Source of the DNA: Segniliparus rugosus ATCC BAA-974
Lineage (GTDB): Bacteria; Actinomycetota; Actinomycetes; Mycobacteriales; Mycobacteriaceae
DNA length: 64,000 bases
Assembly (NCBI RefSeq): GCF_000185725.2
Contig: NZ_KI391953.1
Coordinates: forward strand, 1,728,750 to 1,792,749
Direction: 5' to 3'
In this document: positions 8,836-18,303 of the stretch, piece by piece
Layout of the letters: every line of letters starts with the position of its first letter
How positions within the stretch are numbered: the first letter of the stretch is position 1
Position numbers and translations under genes: made by a program
The notes under the pieces: model-generated
Databases searched by the model: none
What the model saw: the letters and a program-made list of their open reading frames with translations, nothing else
What the model was told of the DNA's origin: nothing

Positions 8836-9701
8836 ACGGCGAAACCGCGCTCAGCTTGGCCCTCGGGGCAGGGCTCGTGGCCGCGCTGAACCCATGCGGC
8901 TTCGCGTTCCTGCCGGGCTACCTCGGCCTCGTCATCGCGGGGAGCGGGCAGGACGACTCGCGCTGGCGGGCCGTGCTCCGGGCCGGAGCCGCGACTGTGG
9001 CGATGGCGGCGGGGTTCCTCACCGTGTTCGGCCTCTTCGGCCTGGTGATCTCGCCCGTGCTCGCGTCGGCGCAGAAGTACCTGCCGTTCGGCACGGTCGT
9101 CGTCGGCGCGCTGCTGATCGCGATGGGGGTCTGGCTCCTTTCCGGCAGGGACGTCGTGGTGATGCTGCCCAAAACGGCGAGCGGCAAGCCGACCGCCCGG
9201 CTCGGCTCGATGTACGGCTACGGCCTGGGCTACGCCGTCGCCTCGCTGTCCTGCACCGTGGCCCCGTTCCTCGCCGTGGTCGGCGCGACGTTCCAGCGCG
9301 GGTCGCTGCTGACCGGGGTGCTAGCCTTCGTCGCGTACGCGGGCGGCATGGCCGTCACGGTCGGGGCGGTGGCGCTCGCGGTCGCTTTGTTCGGCTCGTC
9401 CGTCTCGGCGAAGATCCGGGGCCTGCTGCCGCACATCAACCGGGCCGCCGGGGCGGTCGTCCTGTTGACCGGGCTCTACGTCGCCTACTACGGGTACTAC
9501 GAGATCCGGCTGTTCTTCTACGACGGCGATCCCAGGAACCCGATCGTCGAAGCGGCGGGCTCGGCGCAGGGCTGGCTCGAAAGCCGAGTCGACGAACTCG
9601 GCTTCTGGCCGTTCGCCTGGACCATCGCGGCTATCGTCGTCATCGCAACGGCCCCTGCCGTGCTGCGGCGGCGCGGCAAGGAAAGGAAATCGCAGCAGTG
9701 A
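8832..9701 (+). CDS. ccdA: CcdA/DsbD-like transmembrane electron carrier
   Basis: A 289-residue membrane protein with six or more hydrophobic helices and the redox motif NPCGFAFLP near residue 20, with the partner cysteine in SLSCTVAPF near residue 140. It passes electrons from cytoplasmic thioredoxin across the membrane to the lipoprotein encoded just upstream. Its ATG overlaps the preceding stop by four bases and its own stop overlaps the next GTG, so the three genes are translationally coupled. There are no cytochrome c maturation genes next to it, so the role may be general extracytoplasmic thiol reduction. Confidence 0.9.
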   Translation: MNGETALSLALGAGLVAALNPCGFAFLPGYLGLVIAGSGQDDSRWRAVLRAGAATVAMAAGFLTVFGLFGLVISPVLASAQKYLPFGTVVVGALLIAMGVWLLSGRDVVVMLPKTASGKPTARLGSMYGYGLGYAVASLSCTVAPFLAVVGATFQRGSLLTGVLAFVAYAGGMAVTVGAVALAVALFGSSVSAKIRGLLPHINRAAGAVVLLTGLYVAYYGYYEIRLFFYDGDPRNPIVEAAGSAQGWLESRVDELGFWPFAWTIAAIVVIATAPAVLRRRGKERKSQQ

Positions 9702-10405
9702 ACGAGGAACGCGCTCTGCAGCTGGCGGACGCGGCAGCCGCGGCGGATCTTTCGAGGTTCGCCGCGGCCGCCGTGCGCCTGGACCCTTCGGCGGTGGTGC
9801 GGCTGAAAGCCCGGGCGGGCGGGCGGGTCGGAGCGTGGGCGCAGACCGGTTTCGACGTGCTCGCCACGCGCTCCGCCGTCGGCGAGGTGCGCCCGGCGGA
9901 CATCGTGGTGGACGCGGCCGAGCTGCGAGACTCCCTCGCGGCAGAAGGATCCCGCGAGGCTCCGCTCGGCTGGGGGTTCGACTCGTCGTGGAAGGGGTCG
10001 CTGCCCCCGGAAGACGGGTTCGCGCAGGTGGACGACGTGCCGGTCCGAGAACTCGTGGACCTCGCGCAACGCGGCATGGCGCTGATCGAGGAGCACGCCG
10101 GGCCGCAAGGACCGCCGCCCTCGCTGCTCGACTCGGTCGTGGTGACCGCGACGTCGGACGGGGAAGGGCCGGACGGGGAGGGGCTGACAGCGCAAGTGCC
10201 GCTGCGCTGCGTGTTCGCGTTGACGGCCATGGGTTTCGTCACGACGCGCACCGGGCGGCCGATCCGCGCGAAAACCGACCGGCTCGCCATTCAGGGCGAC
10301 GAAGTGGTGCGGATCCGAGCGCACTCGGCTTGGCTGCGGCTGGACACGCGGTTCGGATCGGTCTACTGGCGCCACGCGGGACAGCGCTTGCAGCTCGCGC
10401 TCTGA
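9698..10405 (+). CDS. Conserved hypothetical protein, third gene of the tlpA-ccdA operon
   Basis: A 235-residue soluble protein I do not recognise. The GTG at 9698 overlaps the ccdA stop (GTGA) and has GGAAAGGAAA upstream. The sequence is Ala-rich at the N-terminus, has a central acidic linker ([11 protein letters not shown]) and a beta-rich C-terminal half ending in [17 protein letters not shown]. There is no signal peptide, membrane segment or Cys pair, so it is not an obvious redox protein. Coupling to ccdA suggests a related role, but uvrA follows after only 32 bases with its own promoter. Confidence 0.75.
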   Translation: MNEERALQLADAAAAADLSRFAAAAVRLDPSAVVRLKARAGGRVGAWAQTGFDVLATRSAVGEVRPADIVVDAAELRDSLAAEGSREAPLGWGFDSSWKGSLPPEDGFAQVDDVPVRELVDLAQRGMALIEEHAGPQGPPPSLLDSVVVTATSDGEGPDGEGLTAQVPLRCVFALTAMGFVTTRTGRPIRAKTDRLAIQGDEVVRIRAHSAWLRLDTRFGSVYWRHAGQRLQLAL

Positions 10406-10425
10406 CGTTTGTCGGTGCCTGCGTC

Positions 10426-10431
10426 TACGAT
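10426..10431 (+). promoter_or_regulatory. -10 hexamer TACGAT for uvrA, leaderless
   Basis: TGACGT (10403-10408), 17 bases, TACGAT (10426-10431), then 6 bases to the GTG. No SD is present. No LexA box is evident nearby. Confidence 0.45.
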
Positions 10432-10437
10432 AGTGCG

Positions 10438-13302
10438 GTGACAGATCGGCTCATCATCCGAGGCGCGCGAGAACACAACCTGCGCGGCGTGGACTTGGAC
10501 TTGCCTCGGGACAGCCTCATCGTTTTCACGGGGCTCTCCGGGTCCGGCAAGTCCTCCCTTGCCTTCGACACTATTTTCGCCGAGGGACAGCGCCGCTACG
10601 TCGAGTCCCTCTCGGCGTACGCGCGGCAGTTCCTCGGCCAGATGGACAAGCCCGACGTGGATTTCATCGAGGGCCTCTCGCCTGCGGTCTCCATTGACCA
10701 GAAGGCGACCAACCGCAACCCCCGCTCCACGGTCGGCACCATCACCGAGGTGTACGACTACCTGCGTCTGCTCTACGCGCGGGCGGGCACCCCGCACTGC
10801 CCCGAATGCGGCGCGGTCATCGCGCGGCAGACCCCGCAGCAGATCGTGGACCAGGTGCTCGCGATGGCCGAGGGCACGAAGTTCCAGGTGCTCGCGCCGG
10901 TGGTGCGCACCCGTAAAGGCGAGTTCGTCGACCTCTTCGCGCAGCTGCACGGCCAGGGCTACGCGCGCGCGAGGGTGGACGGGGTGGTCCATTCGCTGGC
11001 CGACCCGCCGACGCTGAAGAAGCAGGAGAAGCACGACGTCGAGGTGGTCGTGGACCGGCTCGTCGTGAAGGACTCCGCACGGGTCCGGCTCACCGACTCG
11101 GTCGAGACGGCGCTGCGGCTCGCGGACGGCGTGGTGGTGCTCGACTTCGTTGACCTGCCCGAGGACGACCCGAACCGGGAGCGGCGCTTCTCGGAGAAGA
11201 TGGCCTGCCCGAACGGACACCCCATCGCGGTGGACGACCTCGAGCCCCGCTCGTTCTCGTTCAACTCCCCGTACGGAGCCTGCCCGACCTGCGACGGCCT
11301 CGGCGTGCGCAAGGAGGTCGATCCCGAACTGGTGATCCCGGACCCCGAGCTCTCGCTCGCCGAGGGCGCGGTCGCGCCGTGGGCCACGGGGATGAACGCG
11401 GACTACTTCCTGCAGCTGCTCGCCGGGGTCGCCGCCGCTATGGAGTTCGACTTCGGCTCCCCGTGGCAGGACTTGCCGCCCGCCGCGCGCAAGGTGGTCT
11501 TGGAGGGCTCGGACGCGAAGGTCGAGGTGAGCTATAAGAACCGCCACGGCCGCAAGCGCTCGTACTCGGTGGACTTCGAGGGCGTCGTCCCGTGGCTGCA
11601 CCGCAAGCTGGGCACCACCGAGTCGGACTTCATGCGCGAGAAGTACGAGGGCTTCATGCGCGAAGTGCCCTGCCACGACTGCGAGGGGTCCCGGCTGCGC
11701 CCGGAGATCCTGTCGGTCACCCTCGGCGCGGACGGGAAGTCCATCGCGCAGGTCTGCGCGCTCTCGGTCCGGGAGTGCTCGCAGTATCTGGACGATCTCG
11801 TCTTGGACGAGAAGGGCGTGATGATCGCCGGCCGGGTGCTCAAAGAGGTGCAGGCCCGGCTGAAATTCCTCCTCGACGTTGGCCTGGAGTACCTGTCCCT
11901 CGACCGGGCGGCGGGCTCGCTCTCCGGCGGCGAGGCGCAGCGGATCCGGCTCGCCACGCAGATCGGCTCGGGCTTGACCGGCGTGCTCTACGTCCTGGAC
12001 GAGCCGTCCATCGGCCTGCACCAGCGCGACAACCACCGCCTGATCGAGACGCTGACGAGGCTGCGCGACATCGGCAACACGCTCATCGTGGTCGAGCACG
12101 ACGAGGACACGATCCGCCAGTCCGACTGGGTCGTGGACATCGGCCCCGGTGCGGGGGAGCACGGCGGGAAAGTCGTGCACAGCGGGACCTACCCGGAGCT
12201 TTTGAAGAACAAGGAGTCCTTGACCGGGGCCTACTTGTCCGGCCGCGCGGAGATCGCCGTCCCCGACAGCCGCCGCCCGTGGCAGCACAAGCTCACGGTC
12301 GTCGGGGCGCGCGAGCACAACCTCAAAGACCTCAGCGCCTCCTTCCCGGTCGGCGTGCTGGTCGCGGTGACCGGCGTGTCCGGCTCGGGCAAATCCACCC
12401 TGGTCAACGATATTTTGGCGCGGGTGCTCGCGAACAAGCTCAACGGCGCGCGCCTGCCGGTGGGACGGCACACCTGCGTCACCGGGCTCGACCAGCTCGA
12501 CAAGCTGGTGCAGGTGGACCAGACCCCCATCGGACGCACCCCGAGGTCGAACCCGGCCACGTACACCGGCGTCTTCGACAAGATCCGCAGCCTCTTCGCG
12601 GCCACGCAAGAGGCGAAAGTCCGGGGCTACGCGCCGGGCCGGTTCTCGTTCAACGTCAAGGGCGGGCGCTGCGAGGCGTGCCAGGGCGACGGCACGGTGA
12701 AGATCGAGATGAACTTCCTGCCGGACGTGTACGTGCCGTGCGAGGTCTGCAAAGGAGCCCGGTACAACCGGGAGACCTTGGAGGTGCACTACAAGGGCAA
12801 GAACATCTCCGAGATCCTGAACCTGCCCATTGAGGAGGCTGCGGAGTTCTTCAAGCCGATCTCCTCGATCAGCCGCTACCTCGACACCTTGGTGGACGTG
12901 GGCCTCGGCTATGTGCGGCTCGGCCAGCCCGCGACGACGCTCTCCGGCGGCGAGGCGCAGCGGGTGAAGCTGGCCTCCGAGCTGCAGAAGCGCTCGACCG
13001 GCAAGACGGTGTACATCCTCGACGAGCCGACGACCGGTCTGCATTTCGAGGACATCCGCAAGCTCTTGGCCATTGTGAGCGGACTGGTGGACAAGGGGAA
13101 CACGGTGATCGTCATCGAGCACAACCTGGACGTGATCAAGGCCGCGGACTGGATCGTGGACCTCGGTCCCGAGGGCGGCTCCGGCGGCGGGACGATCGTC
13201 GCCGAAGGCACCCCGGAAGAGGTGGCCCGGTCCGAGCGGAGCCACACTGGCAGATTCTTGCGCGACGTGCTCAAGACCCAAGAACTGGAGGCAGTGGGAT
13301 GA
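10438..13302 (+). CDS. uvrA: Excinuclease ABC subunit A
   Basis: A 954-residue protein, the usual UvrA length. Two ABC ATPase halves are seen: Walker A GLSGSGKS near residue 32 and GVSGSGKS near residue 647, and two LSGGEAQR signatures. Zinc modules are CPECG near 121, CPTC near 281 and [14 protein letters not shown] near 743. It recognises bulky DNA damage with UvrB in nucleotide excision repair. GTG at 10438 was chosen because of the -10 at leaderless distance and because [15 protein letters not shown] is the normal start. The stop overlaps tesB (ATGA). Confidence 0.97.
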   Translation: MTDRLIIRGAREHNLRGVDLDLPRDSLIVFTGLSGSGKSSLAFDTIFAEGQRRYVESLSAYARQFLGQMDKPDVDFIEGLSPAVSIDQKATNRNPRSTVGTITEVYDYLRLLYARAGTPHCPECGAVIARQTPQQIVDQVLAMAEGTKFQVLAPVVRTRKGEFVDLFAQLHGQGYARARVDGVVHSLADPPTLKKQEKHDVEVVVDRLVVKDSARVRLTDSVETALRLADGVVVLDFVDLPEDDPNRERRFSEKMACPNGHPIAVDDLEPRSFSFNSPYGACPTCDGLGVRKEVDPELVIPDPELSLAEGAVAPWATGMNADYFLQLLAGVAAAMEFDFGSPWQDLPPAARKVVLEGSDAKVEVSYKNRHGRKRSYSVDFEGVVPWLHRKLGTTESDFMREKYEGFMREVPCHDCEGSRLRPEILSVTLGADGKSIAQVCALSVRECSQYLDDLVLDEKGVMIAGRVLKEVQARLKFLLDVGLEYLSLDRAAGSLSGGEAQRIRLATQIGSGLTGVLYVLDEPSIGLHQRDNHRLIETLTRLRDIGNTLIVVEHDEDTIRQSDWVVDIGPGAGEHGGKVVHSGTYPELLKNKESLTGAYLSGRAEIAVPDSRRPWQHKLTVVGAREHNLKDLSASFPVGVLVAVTGVSGSGKSTLVNDILARVLANKLNGARLPVGRHTCVTGLDQLDKLVQVDQTPIGRTPRSNPATYTGVFDKIRSLFAATQEAKVRGYAPGRFSFNVKGGRCEACQGDGTVKIEMNFLPDVYVPCEVCKGARYNRETLEVHYKGKNISEILNLPIEEAAEFFKPISSISRYLDTLVDVGLGYVRLGQPATTLSGGEAQRVKLASELQKRSTGKTVYILDEPTTGLHFEDIRKLLAIVSGLVDKGNTVIVIEHNLDVIKAADWIVDLGPEGGSGGGTIVAEGTPEEVARSERSHTGRFLRDVLKTQELEAVG

Positions 13303-14168
13303 CCGAAGCCATCGAGGCCAGCGCGTTGGACCAGAAGCTCGCGCAGATCCTCTCGCTGGAGCGGATCGACCGCGACATCTTCCGGGGCGACGCGGTGCCG
13401 AGCAGGCTGCCGCGCACTTTCGGCGGCCAAGTGGCCGCGCAAGCGCTCATGGCCGCGGTGAACACGGTGCCCGAGGACCGGATCCCGCATTCGCTGCACG
13501 GCTACTTCCTGCGCCCCGGACGGCCGCACGAGCCAACGGTGTTCACCGTCGGGCGGGTCCGCGACGGCGGCTCCTTCACGACGCGCGAGGTGCACGCGAT
13601 CCAGGACGGCGAGACCATCTTCGCGATGACCGCCTCCTTCCAGGTCCACACCGACGGCGTGGAGCATCAGGACGAGATGCCTGGAGTGCCCGCGCCCGAG
13701 GAGTGCGCCGCGCCGCCGACGTGGCAGTACTTCGCCGAGGAGTGGCCGGATTGGGACGTGCGCCGAGTGCCGAGAGAAGCCTTGGTGGACGCGGACCGCG
13801 CGCTGGCGCGACAGCGGGTGTGGATCCGCCACCGCGAGCCGCTGCCGGACTCGCGGGCGCTGCACATCGGCGGGCTCGCCTACTTGAGCGACATGACTCT
13901 CCTGATGGCCGCGCGCGGGCCGCACGGCGGTCTGAAGACGCAGGCGAAGGTCGCCTCGCTCGACCACGCGGTGTGGATCATGCGTCCGTTCCGGGTGGAC
14001 GAATGGCTGCTGTACGACCAGATCTCGCCCTCGGCGCAAGGCGGACGGGCATTGGTGCAGGGCAAGCTCTTCGACCAGTCGGGAAGATTGGTCGCCGCCG
14101 TGGCGCAGGAGGGCGGCATCAAACTCGTCCCCGGCGAGGCGGGCAAGCCCACCTGGATCAAGCCGTAA
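13299..14168 (+). CDS. tesB: Acyl-CoA thioesterase II
   Basis: A 289-residue double hot-dog thioesterase with [10 protein letters not shown] near residue 68 and the C-terminal half with [11 protein letters not shown]. It hydrolyses medium and long acyl-CoAs to free acid and CoA. It overlaps uvrA by four bases and has CTGGAGGCAG inside the end of uvrA as ribosome site, so it is translated from the uvrA message, although the functions are unrelated. It converges on the potassium permease gene with an 11-base gap. Confidence 0.92.
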   Translation: MTEAIEASALDQKLAQILSLERIDRDIFRGDAVPSRLPRTFGGQVAAQALMAAVNTVPEDRIPHSLHGYFLRPGRPHEPTVFTVGRVRDGGSFTTREVHAIQDGETIFAMTASFQVHTDGVEHQDEMPGVPAPEECAAPPTWQYFAEEWPDWDVRRVPREALVDADRALARQRVWIRHREPLPDSRALHIGGLAYLSDMTLLMAARGPHGGLKTQAKVASLDHAVWIMRPFRVDEWLLYDQISPSAQGGRALVQGKLFDQSGRLVAAVAQEGGIKLVPGEAGKPTWIKP

Positions 14169-14179
14169 GACGTTCGGCC

Positions 14180-15988
14180 TCAGACCAGGCTCGCGGCGGC
14201 TGACGGCTCGCGCCGCTCCGCCGAGGCGCCCACAGGGATGCGCATCCGGCAGATCAGGGCGCTCGTCTCTTTGCGCAAGCAGCGCTCCATGTCGTCCACG
14301 TGGCCGGTGGGCAGCACGCGTTCCCAAGCTCCCTTGCGGTCCGGCTCGGCGAGCAGCACGAGCACCTGTTTGCGGGCGGTGAGCGTGTTCACGTGCTCGG
14401 CGAGGGCGAGCCCGATCTCTTGGCTTCTGCCGTCCAGCTGCACGAGCTCGACCTCTGGCTGCCATCGGGCCCATGCGGCGCTGAACTTGCCCGGCTGCTC
14501 GTTCTCCTCCTGCACGTGCACGGCGACCACGTCGCCTCGTCCGAGCGAGAGCGCGGTGGCGAGGGCTTCCTTGGCGAGGCTGGAGATCTCGGACACCGGC
14601 ACCACGACGAGGGTGCCCTTCGGACGGGGCTGCTCCGGGGTTTCGCCGACCTTGCGGCGGGTGTCCGAGCGCTGGTGCTCGCGGCGGGTGCGGCCCATGA
14701 GCCAAACGCAGGCAGGCACGGTGACCGCGACCAGCCAGGCTCCTTCGCCGAACTTCACGGCGGTGGTGATGACCACGGCGAGCGCGGTGAGGGTCGCGCC
14801 GAGGACGGCGACGGCGAGTTTGCGCCGCCAGCCGAGGGGCCGGACGACGAGCCAATGCCGGGCCATGCCGGTCTGCGCGATGGTGAAGCCGATGAACACC
14901 CCGATGGCGAAGAGCGGGACCAGCGCGTTCATCTCGGCTCCGGTGAGGACGAGGATCGCTGCGGCGGCCCCGGTCAGGCACAGCACGCCGAACGAGTACA
15001 CGCCGTTCGTGTTGCGCACGGAGAACCGATGGGGGAGGTAGTCGTCGTTCGCCAGCAGTTTGAGCAGGTTCGGCAGTCCGCCGTAGGAGGTGTTCGCGGC
15101 GAGGGCGAGGAGCACGACGGTCGAGGCCTGCACGAGGAAGTAGCCCGAGCCCCTGCCGAGGGAGGCCTCGGTGACTTGGGAGAGCACCGTGATCCCGTCG
15201 ACCGGGCGGATGTGGAATTTCTGCACGAGGGCGGCGACGCCGAGCAGCATCACGCCGAGGGCGGCCCCCAACGCGATTTCGGTGCGCTGGGCGCGTTTGA
15301 TCGCGGGGCGGCGGAACGCCGGGGTGGCGTTGGCGATGGCCTCCACGCCGGTAAGCGCGGAGCAGCCGCTGGAGAACGCCTTGAGCAAGAGGAGGACGCC
15401 CACGGCATGGGCTTGGGCCCCGGCCTGCTGCGGCTGCTCGGCGACCGACGGTGCTGAGCGCGCGAGCCCGGCGAGGATCACGGCGGCGACGGAAAGGACG
15501 AACAGGACCGTCGGAGCCATCATCGCTTTGGCCGAGGTGGCAAGGCCGCGCAGGTTGAGCGAACACAGCACGGCCAGCGCGCCGAGCGAGATCCAGAGCG
15601 TGTAGGGGAGGAGCGCGGGGACGGCAGAGGTCAGCGCGGCGACCCCCGCGGCGATGGAGACCGCGACGTTAAGGACGTAGTCCACCACCAGCGAGCTAGC
15701 CGCCACGAGCGCCCACCGTCTGCCAAGACGGCGGTTGGCGACCGCGTACGCGCCGCCGCCGTCCGGGAACGCGCCGATGACCTGCCGGTAGGAAATCGTG
15801 AGCATCACGAGCAGCGCGACGACGGCGCAGGTGACCGGCAATGTGAAGCCGAGCCCGGCGGCTCCGGCCAGCGCGAGGACGAGCACGATCGACTCGGGGC
15901 CGTAGGCCACGGACGCGAGCGCGTCCAGCGAGAGCCCCGCCAGCCCGGTCGCGACGGTCAAGGAACCTCGGTCAGCTTGTGTCCTCAC
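14180..15988 (-). CDS. KimA-like potassium/proton symporter (APC superfamily)
   Basis: A 602-residue protein with 12 membrane segments and a cytoplasmic C-terminal domain of about 170 residues. Several blocks match what I know of Bacillus KimA: SLDALASVAYG, SYRQVIGAFPDGGGAY, LLLKAFSSGCSALTGVEAI and IGFTIAQTGMARHWL. KimA proteins bring in K+ with protons and are inhibited by c-di-AMP at the C-terminal domain. General amino acid permease is the alternative label. The start is GTG at 15988, with a TACTGT hexamer (15994-15999) five bases upstream, so the message is probably leaderless and there is no space for a c-di-AMP riboswitch. Confidence 0.82.
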   Translation of the reverse strand: MRTQADRGSLTVATGLAGLSLDALASVAYGPESIVLVLALAGAAGLGFTLPVTCAVVALLVMLTISYRQVIGAFPDGGGAYAVANRRLGRRWALVAASSLVVDYVLNVAVSIAAGVAALTSAVPALLPYTLWISLGALAVLCSLNLRGLATSAKAMMAPTVLFVLSVAAVILAGLARSAPSVAEQPQQAGAQAHAVGVLLLLKAFSSGCSALTGVEAIANATPAFRRPAIKRAQRTEIALGAALGVMLLGVAALVQKFHIRPVDGITVLSQVTEASLGRGSGYFLVQASTVVLLALAANTSYGGLPNLLKLLANDDYLPHRFSVRNTNGVYSFGVLCLTGAAAAILVLTGAEMNALVPLFAIGVFIGFTIAQTGMARHWLVVRPLGWRRKLAVAVLGATLTALAVVITTAVKFGEGAWLVAVTVPACVWLMGRTRREHQRSDTRRKVGETPEQPRPKGTLVVVPVSEISSLAKEALATALSLGRGDVVAVHVQEENEQPGKFSAAWARWQPEVELVQLDGRSQEIGLALAEHVNTLTARKQVLVLLAEPDRKGAWERVLPTGHVDDMERCLRKETSALICRMRIPVGASAERREPSAAASLV

Positions 15989-16055
15989 CAGCCACAGTAT
16001 GCGCTGCGATCACACGGCGATGGGCGATCTTGACGAGATTTTGGCGGCGCTAGCA

Positions 16056-16445
16056 TCAGACCCCCCAGAAGTCGTCGTCTTCCTCGTTCGGGCTCAACGG
16101 GGCGTATTGGCGCAGCTCGCCGTCCCGGAGCATCCACACTCGGAAGAATCCCTCCTCCTGGTCCATCATGAAGACTTGCAGGACGTTCGGGCAGTGCCAA
16201 TTTGTCTGCGTGATCTTCGTGAGGATTGCCGGGATATCGGCATGGTTAAGCGCGCCAGCCCAGACATTGCATTCGGGATACTTGCCGCCGCCCCAGAGCG
16301 TGTTGCCGCCTGTCGTCTCGCAAAGAGACCCGCAGCCGCCCCCGCTGTTCTTGCCTCCTGCTTGCTGCAGCCAGTCGCTCAACGCCGCCACATTCGGCCC
16401 GTCTCGTCCCGTCACGGACACCATCATGTTCGTCACCCAGCTCAT
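16056..16445 (-). CDS. Hypothetical protein of an actinobacterial orphan family
   Basis: A 129-residue soluble protein with four cysteines (GGGCGSLCETT, PECNVWAG, NWHCPN), a Gly-rich stretch and an acidic, Trp-ending tail (SPNEEDDDFWGV). Aromatic and polar composition and codon use differ from neighbours, and it sits between the potassium permease and tRNA-Pro remnants, which suggests an acquired gene. I do not recognise a named domain; the look (small, acidic, orphan, next to a tRNA) is that of an immunity or anti-defence protein, but this is only an impression. ATG at 16445 is the first start. Confidence 0.65.
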   Translation of the reverse strand: MSWVTNMMVSVTGRDGPNVAALSDWLQQAGGKNSGGGCGSLCETTGGNTLWGGGKYPECNVWAGALNHADIPAILTKITQTNWHCPNVLQVFMMDQEEGFFRVWMLRDGELRQYAPLSPNEEDDDFWGV

Positions 16446-16487
16446 GCAGTTGATTATCCGAGGCGGGGCAACGGATTTTGGCCGGTG

Positions 16488-16640
16488 GCGCGGTCTGGCT
16501 CTGTGGGAGCGGAGGGTCGTGCTGGCAACAGTTTGTAGTAGGCTTTTCCAGCCTTGCTATGGCGATGTCCGGGGCGTGGCGCAGCTTGGTCGCGCGGTCT
16601 GGCTCTGTGGGGGCGGAGGGTCGTGAGGTTCTGGGGCGGG
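16488..16640 (+). repeat. Two decayed tRNA-Pro-like copies upstream of the intact tRNA-Pro
   Basis: Bases 16570-16590 are identical to the first 21 bases of the intact tRNA (16684-16704), and the following GGCGGAGGGTCG resembles the anticodon-stem and variable region, but the T arm is lost. A second partial copy, 16488-16521, matches 16592-16625 in 33 of 34 bases at a period of 104 bases. Neither can fold fully. They look like repeated 5' tRNA fragments left by integration and loss of mobile DNA, or by tandem duplication. Confidence 0.7.
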
Positions 16641-16652
16641 CGGCTGGTGGTG

Positions 16653-16658
16653 TAAGAT
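16653..16658 (+). promoter_or_regulatory. -10 hexamer TAAGAT upstream of tRNA-Pro
   Basis: TAAGAT ends 25 bases before the tRNA, giving a short 5' leader for RNase P to remove. No clear -35 is seen. Confidence 0.35.
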
Positions 16659-16683
16659 TCTCCGCTGGCGTTTTCGTCTGTAT

Positions 16684-16757
16684 CGGGGCGTGGCGCAGCT
16701 TGGTAGCGCATCCGCTTTGGGAGCGGAGGGTCGCAGGTTCAAATCCTGTCGCCCCGA
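16684..16757 (+). tRNA. tRNA-Pro (anticodon UGG)
   Basis: Seven-base acceptor stem CGGGGCG/CGCCCCG, D arm GCGCAGCTTGGTAGCGC, anticodon stem TCCGC/GCGGA with loop TTTGGGA giving anticodon TGG, T arm GCAGGTTCAAATCCTGT, discriminator A at 16757. The first base C at acceptor position 1 is normal for tRNA-Pro. CCA is not encoded. It stands just upstream of tig on the same strand. Confidence 0.95.
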
Positions 16758-16824
16758 CGGAGTCGACCGACAAGACGTTTGGTCGTTTGACCTGGTGAAA
16801 TAACCGATTTAAAGGAGACAGGTA

Positions 16825-18183
16825 GTGCGGAGCACGGTGGAGCGGTTGGGCCCGACGCGGGTGCGGCTGGATGTCGAAATCCCGTTCGAGGAGCTCAAGG
16901 GCGAGCTTGACGAGGCGGTGCGCGTCCTCGCGCACCACGTCCGCATTCCCGGTTTCCGCCCCGGCAAGGCCCCCGCGCAGCTGATCCGCGCCCGGCTCGG
17001 CGAGGAGGCGATCCTTTCCCAGCTTCTCGAGGAGGCCGTGCCCGCCCGGTACAACGAGGCGGTCGCCGAGGCGAAGCTCCAACCGCTCGGCCAGCCGAAG
17101 TTCGACCTCGGCGAGCAGAAGCCGGTATTCGGCGAGCCGATCAGCTTCAGCGCGGAGGTCGACGTGCGCCCGGAGCTTGAGATCCCCGACTTCGACACGA
17201 TCGAGGCGACCGTCGACCCGCTCGCGGTCAGCGACGAGGATGTCGCCGAGCGGATCGACCGGCTGCGCCAGCGCTTCCGCGAGCTTTCCCCGGTCAAGCG
17301 CAAGGCCAAAGACGGCGACGTGGTGACCGTCGACGTGGTCGAGCTGGTGGACGGCGAGGCGGTCGAGGAGACCAAGGAGACCGACCAGCCCATCGACCTC
17401 GGCGACGCGAATACCCCGCAGAACCTCAAAGACGCCGTGCTTGGCCTGAAAGAGGGGGAGAAGGGCAAGGTCGACTTCGAGACGACAGTGGAGGACGCGC
17501 AGCGCAGCCTGGAGCTCACCGTCACCTCGGTGAAGGAAGTCAAGCTGCCGGAGCTGGACGAGGAGTTCGTCCAGACCGCCTCCAGCCACGACACTGTGGC
17601 CGAGCTGCAGGAGGCGACCCGCAAGGAGCTGGAGGAGGAGCGCCTGCGCGGCCGCCTGAACCAGCTCCGCGAGCGCGTGGTCGACGCCTTGATCGCCAAG
17701 ATCGAGCCGCCGATCCCCGAGGCTGTGCTCGCGGCAAGGGTCCGGGGCCAGATCGCCCAGCTGACCCAGCGCACCGGCTTGAGCCCCGAGCAGTTCGCGC
17801 AGTTCCTCCAGATCCAGGGCAAGACGCTGTCCGACCTTGAGGAGCAGTTCGCCGAAGCCGCCAAACGCGACCTCGGGCTGCAGCTGATCCTCGACGCGAT
17901 CGCGGACAAAGAGGGCTTGGCGACCGCCGAGCTGGAGCAGGTCGACGACCTGCGGCTGCGCGCCGCGCGTTACTCGGGCAAGAAGGCCGACGAGCAGCGC
18001 AACCAGATCGAGCAGTACGCGGCGATGCTGGAAGAGGTCCGTCGCAACCAGGCGTTGCGCCAGGTGATCGACGCCGCGAAGGTCACCGAGACGGACGGCA
18101 CGGTCGTCGACGTCGCGGAGCTGTTCGCCCAGGCCGCGCCCAAGTCCGAGGACGACGCAGACCACGATCACGAGGACGCGTAG
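16825..18183 (+). CDS. tig: Trigger factor, ribosome-bound chaperone and prolyl isomerase
   Basis: A 452-residue protein with the ribosome-binding loop GFRPGKAP near residue 45, an FKBP-type domain at about 155-245, and a helical C-terminal domain. The tail is acidic and His-containing (SEDDADHDHEDA). It binds nascent chains at the ribosome exit. The GTG at 16825 has AAAGGAGACAGGTA in front. It is followed by a strong hairpin and the clpP1-clpP2-clpX cluster, the usual bacterial order. Confidence 0.96.
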   Translation: MRSTVERLGPTRVRLDVEIPFEELKGELDEAVRVLAHHVRIPGFRPGKAPAQLIRARLGEEAILSQLLEEAVPARYNEAVAEAKLQPLGQPKFDLGEQKPVFGEPISFSAEVDVRPELEIPDFDTIEATVDPLAVSDEDVAERIDRLRQRFRELSPVKRKAKDGDVVTVDVVELVDGEAVEETKETDQPIDLGDANTPQNLKDAVLGLKEGEKGKVDFETTVEDAQRSLELTVTSVKEVKLPELDEEFVQTASSHDTVAELQEATRKELEEERLRGRLNQLRERVVDALIAKIEPPIPEAVLAARVRGQIAQLTQRTGLSPEQFAQFLQIQGKTLSDLEEQFAEAAKRDLGLQLILDAIADKEGLATAELEQVDDLRLRAARYSGKKADEQRNQIEQYAAMLEEVRRNQALRQVIDAAKVTETDGTVVDVAELFAQAAPKSEDDADHDHEDA

Positions 18184-18202
18184 TTCCGCTCTGCGCGAAG
18201 AA

Positions 18203-18231
18203 GCGCCGCCGCTGCCACACAGCGGCGGCGC
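18203..18231 (+). terminator. Hairpin terminator after tig
   Basis: GCGCCGCCGCTG, loop CCACA, CAGCGGCGGCGC: a perfect 12-bp stem 19 bases after the tig stop. No T run follows, as in many actinobacterial terminators. Confidence 0.7.
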
Positions 18232-18303
18232 GGCCCGCTAAGGTCATTCTCAGACGGCGACCAACCGATCAATAATCGACACCTAAGTTAGGCAGGCTTA
18301 TCG

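Noticed and set aside
18283-18301. IdeR-like iron box upstream of clpP1
   Set aside because: Aligned with the 19-base consensus I remember it matches only 12 positions, mainly TTAGGC; too weak to claim iron control of clpP1.
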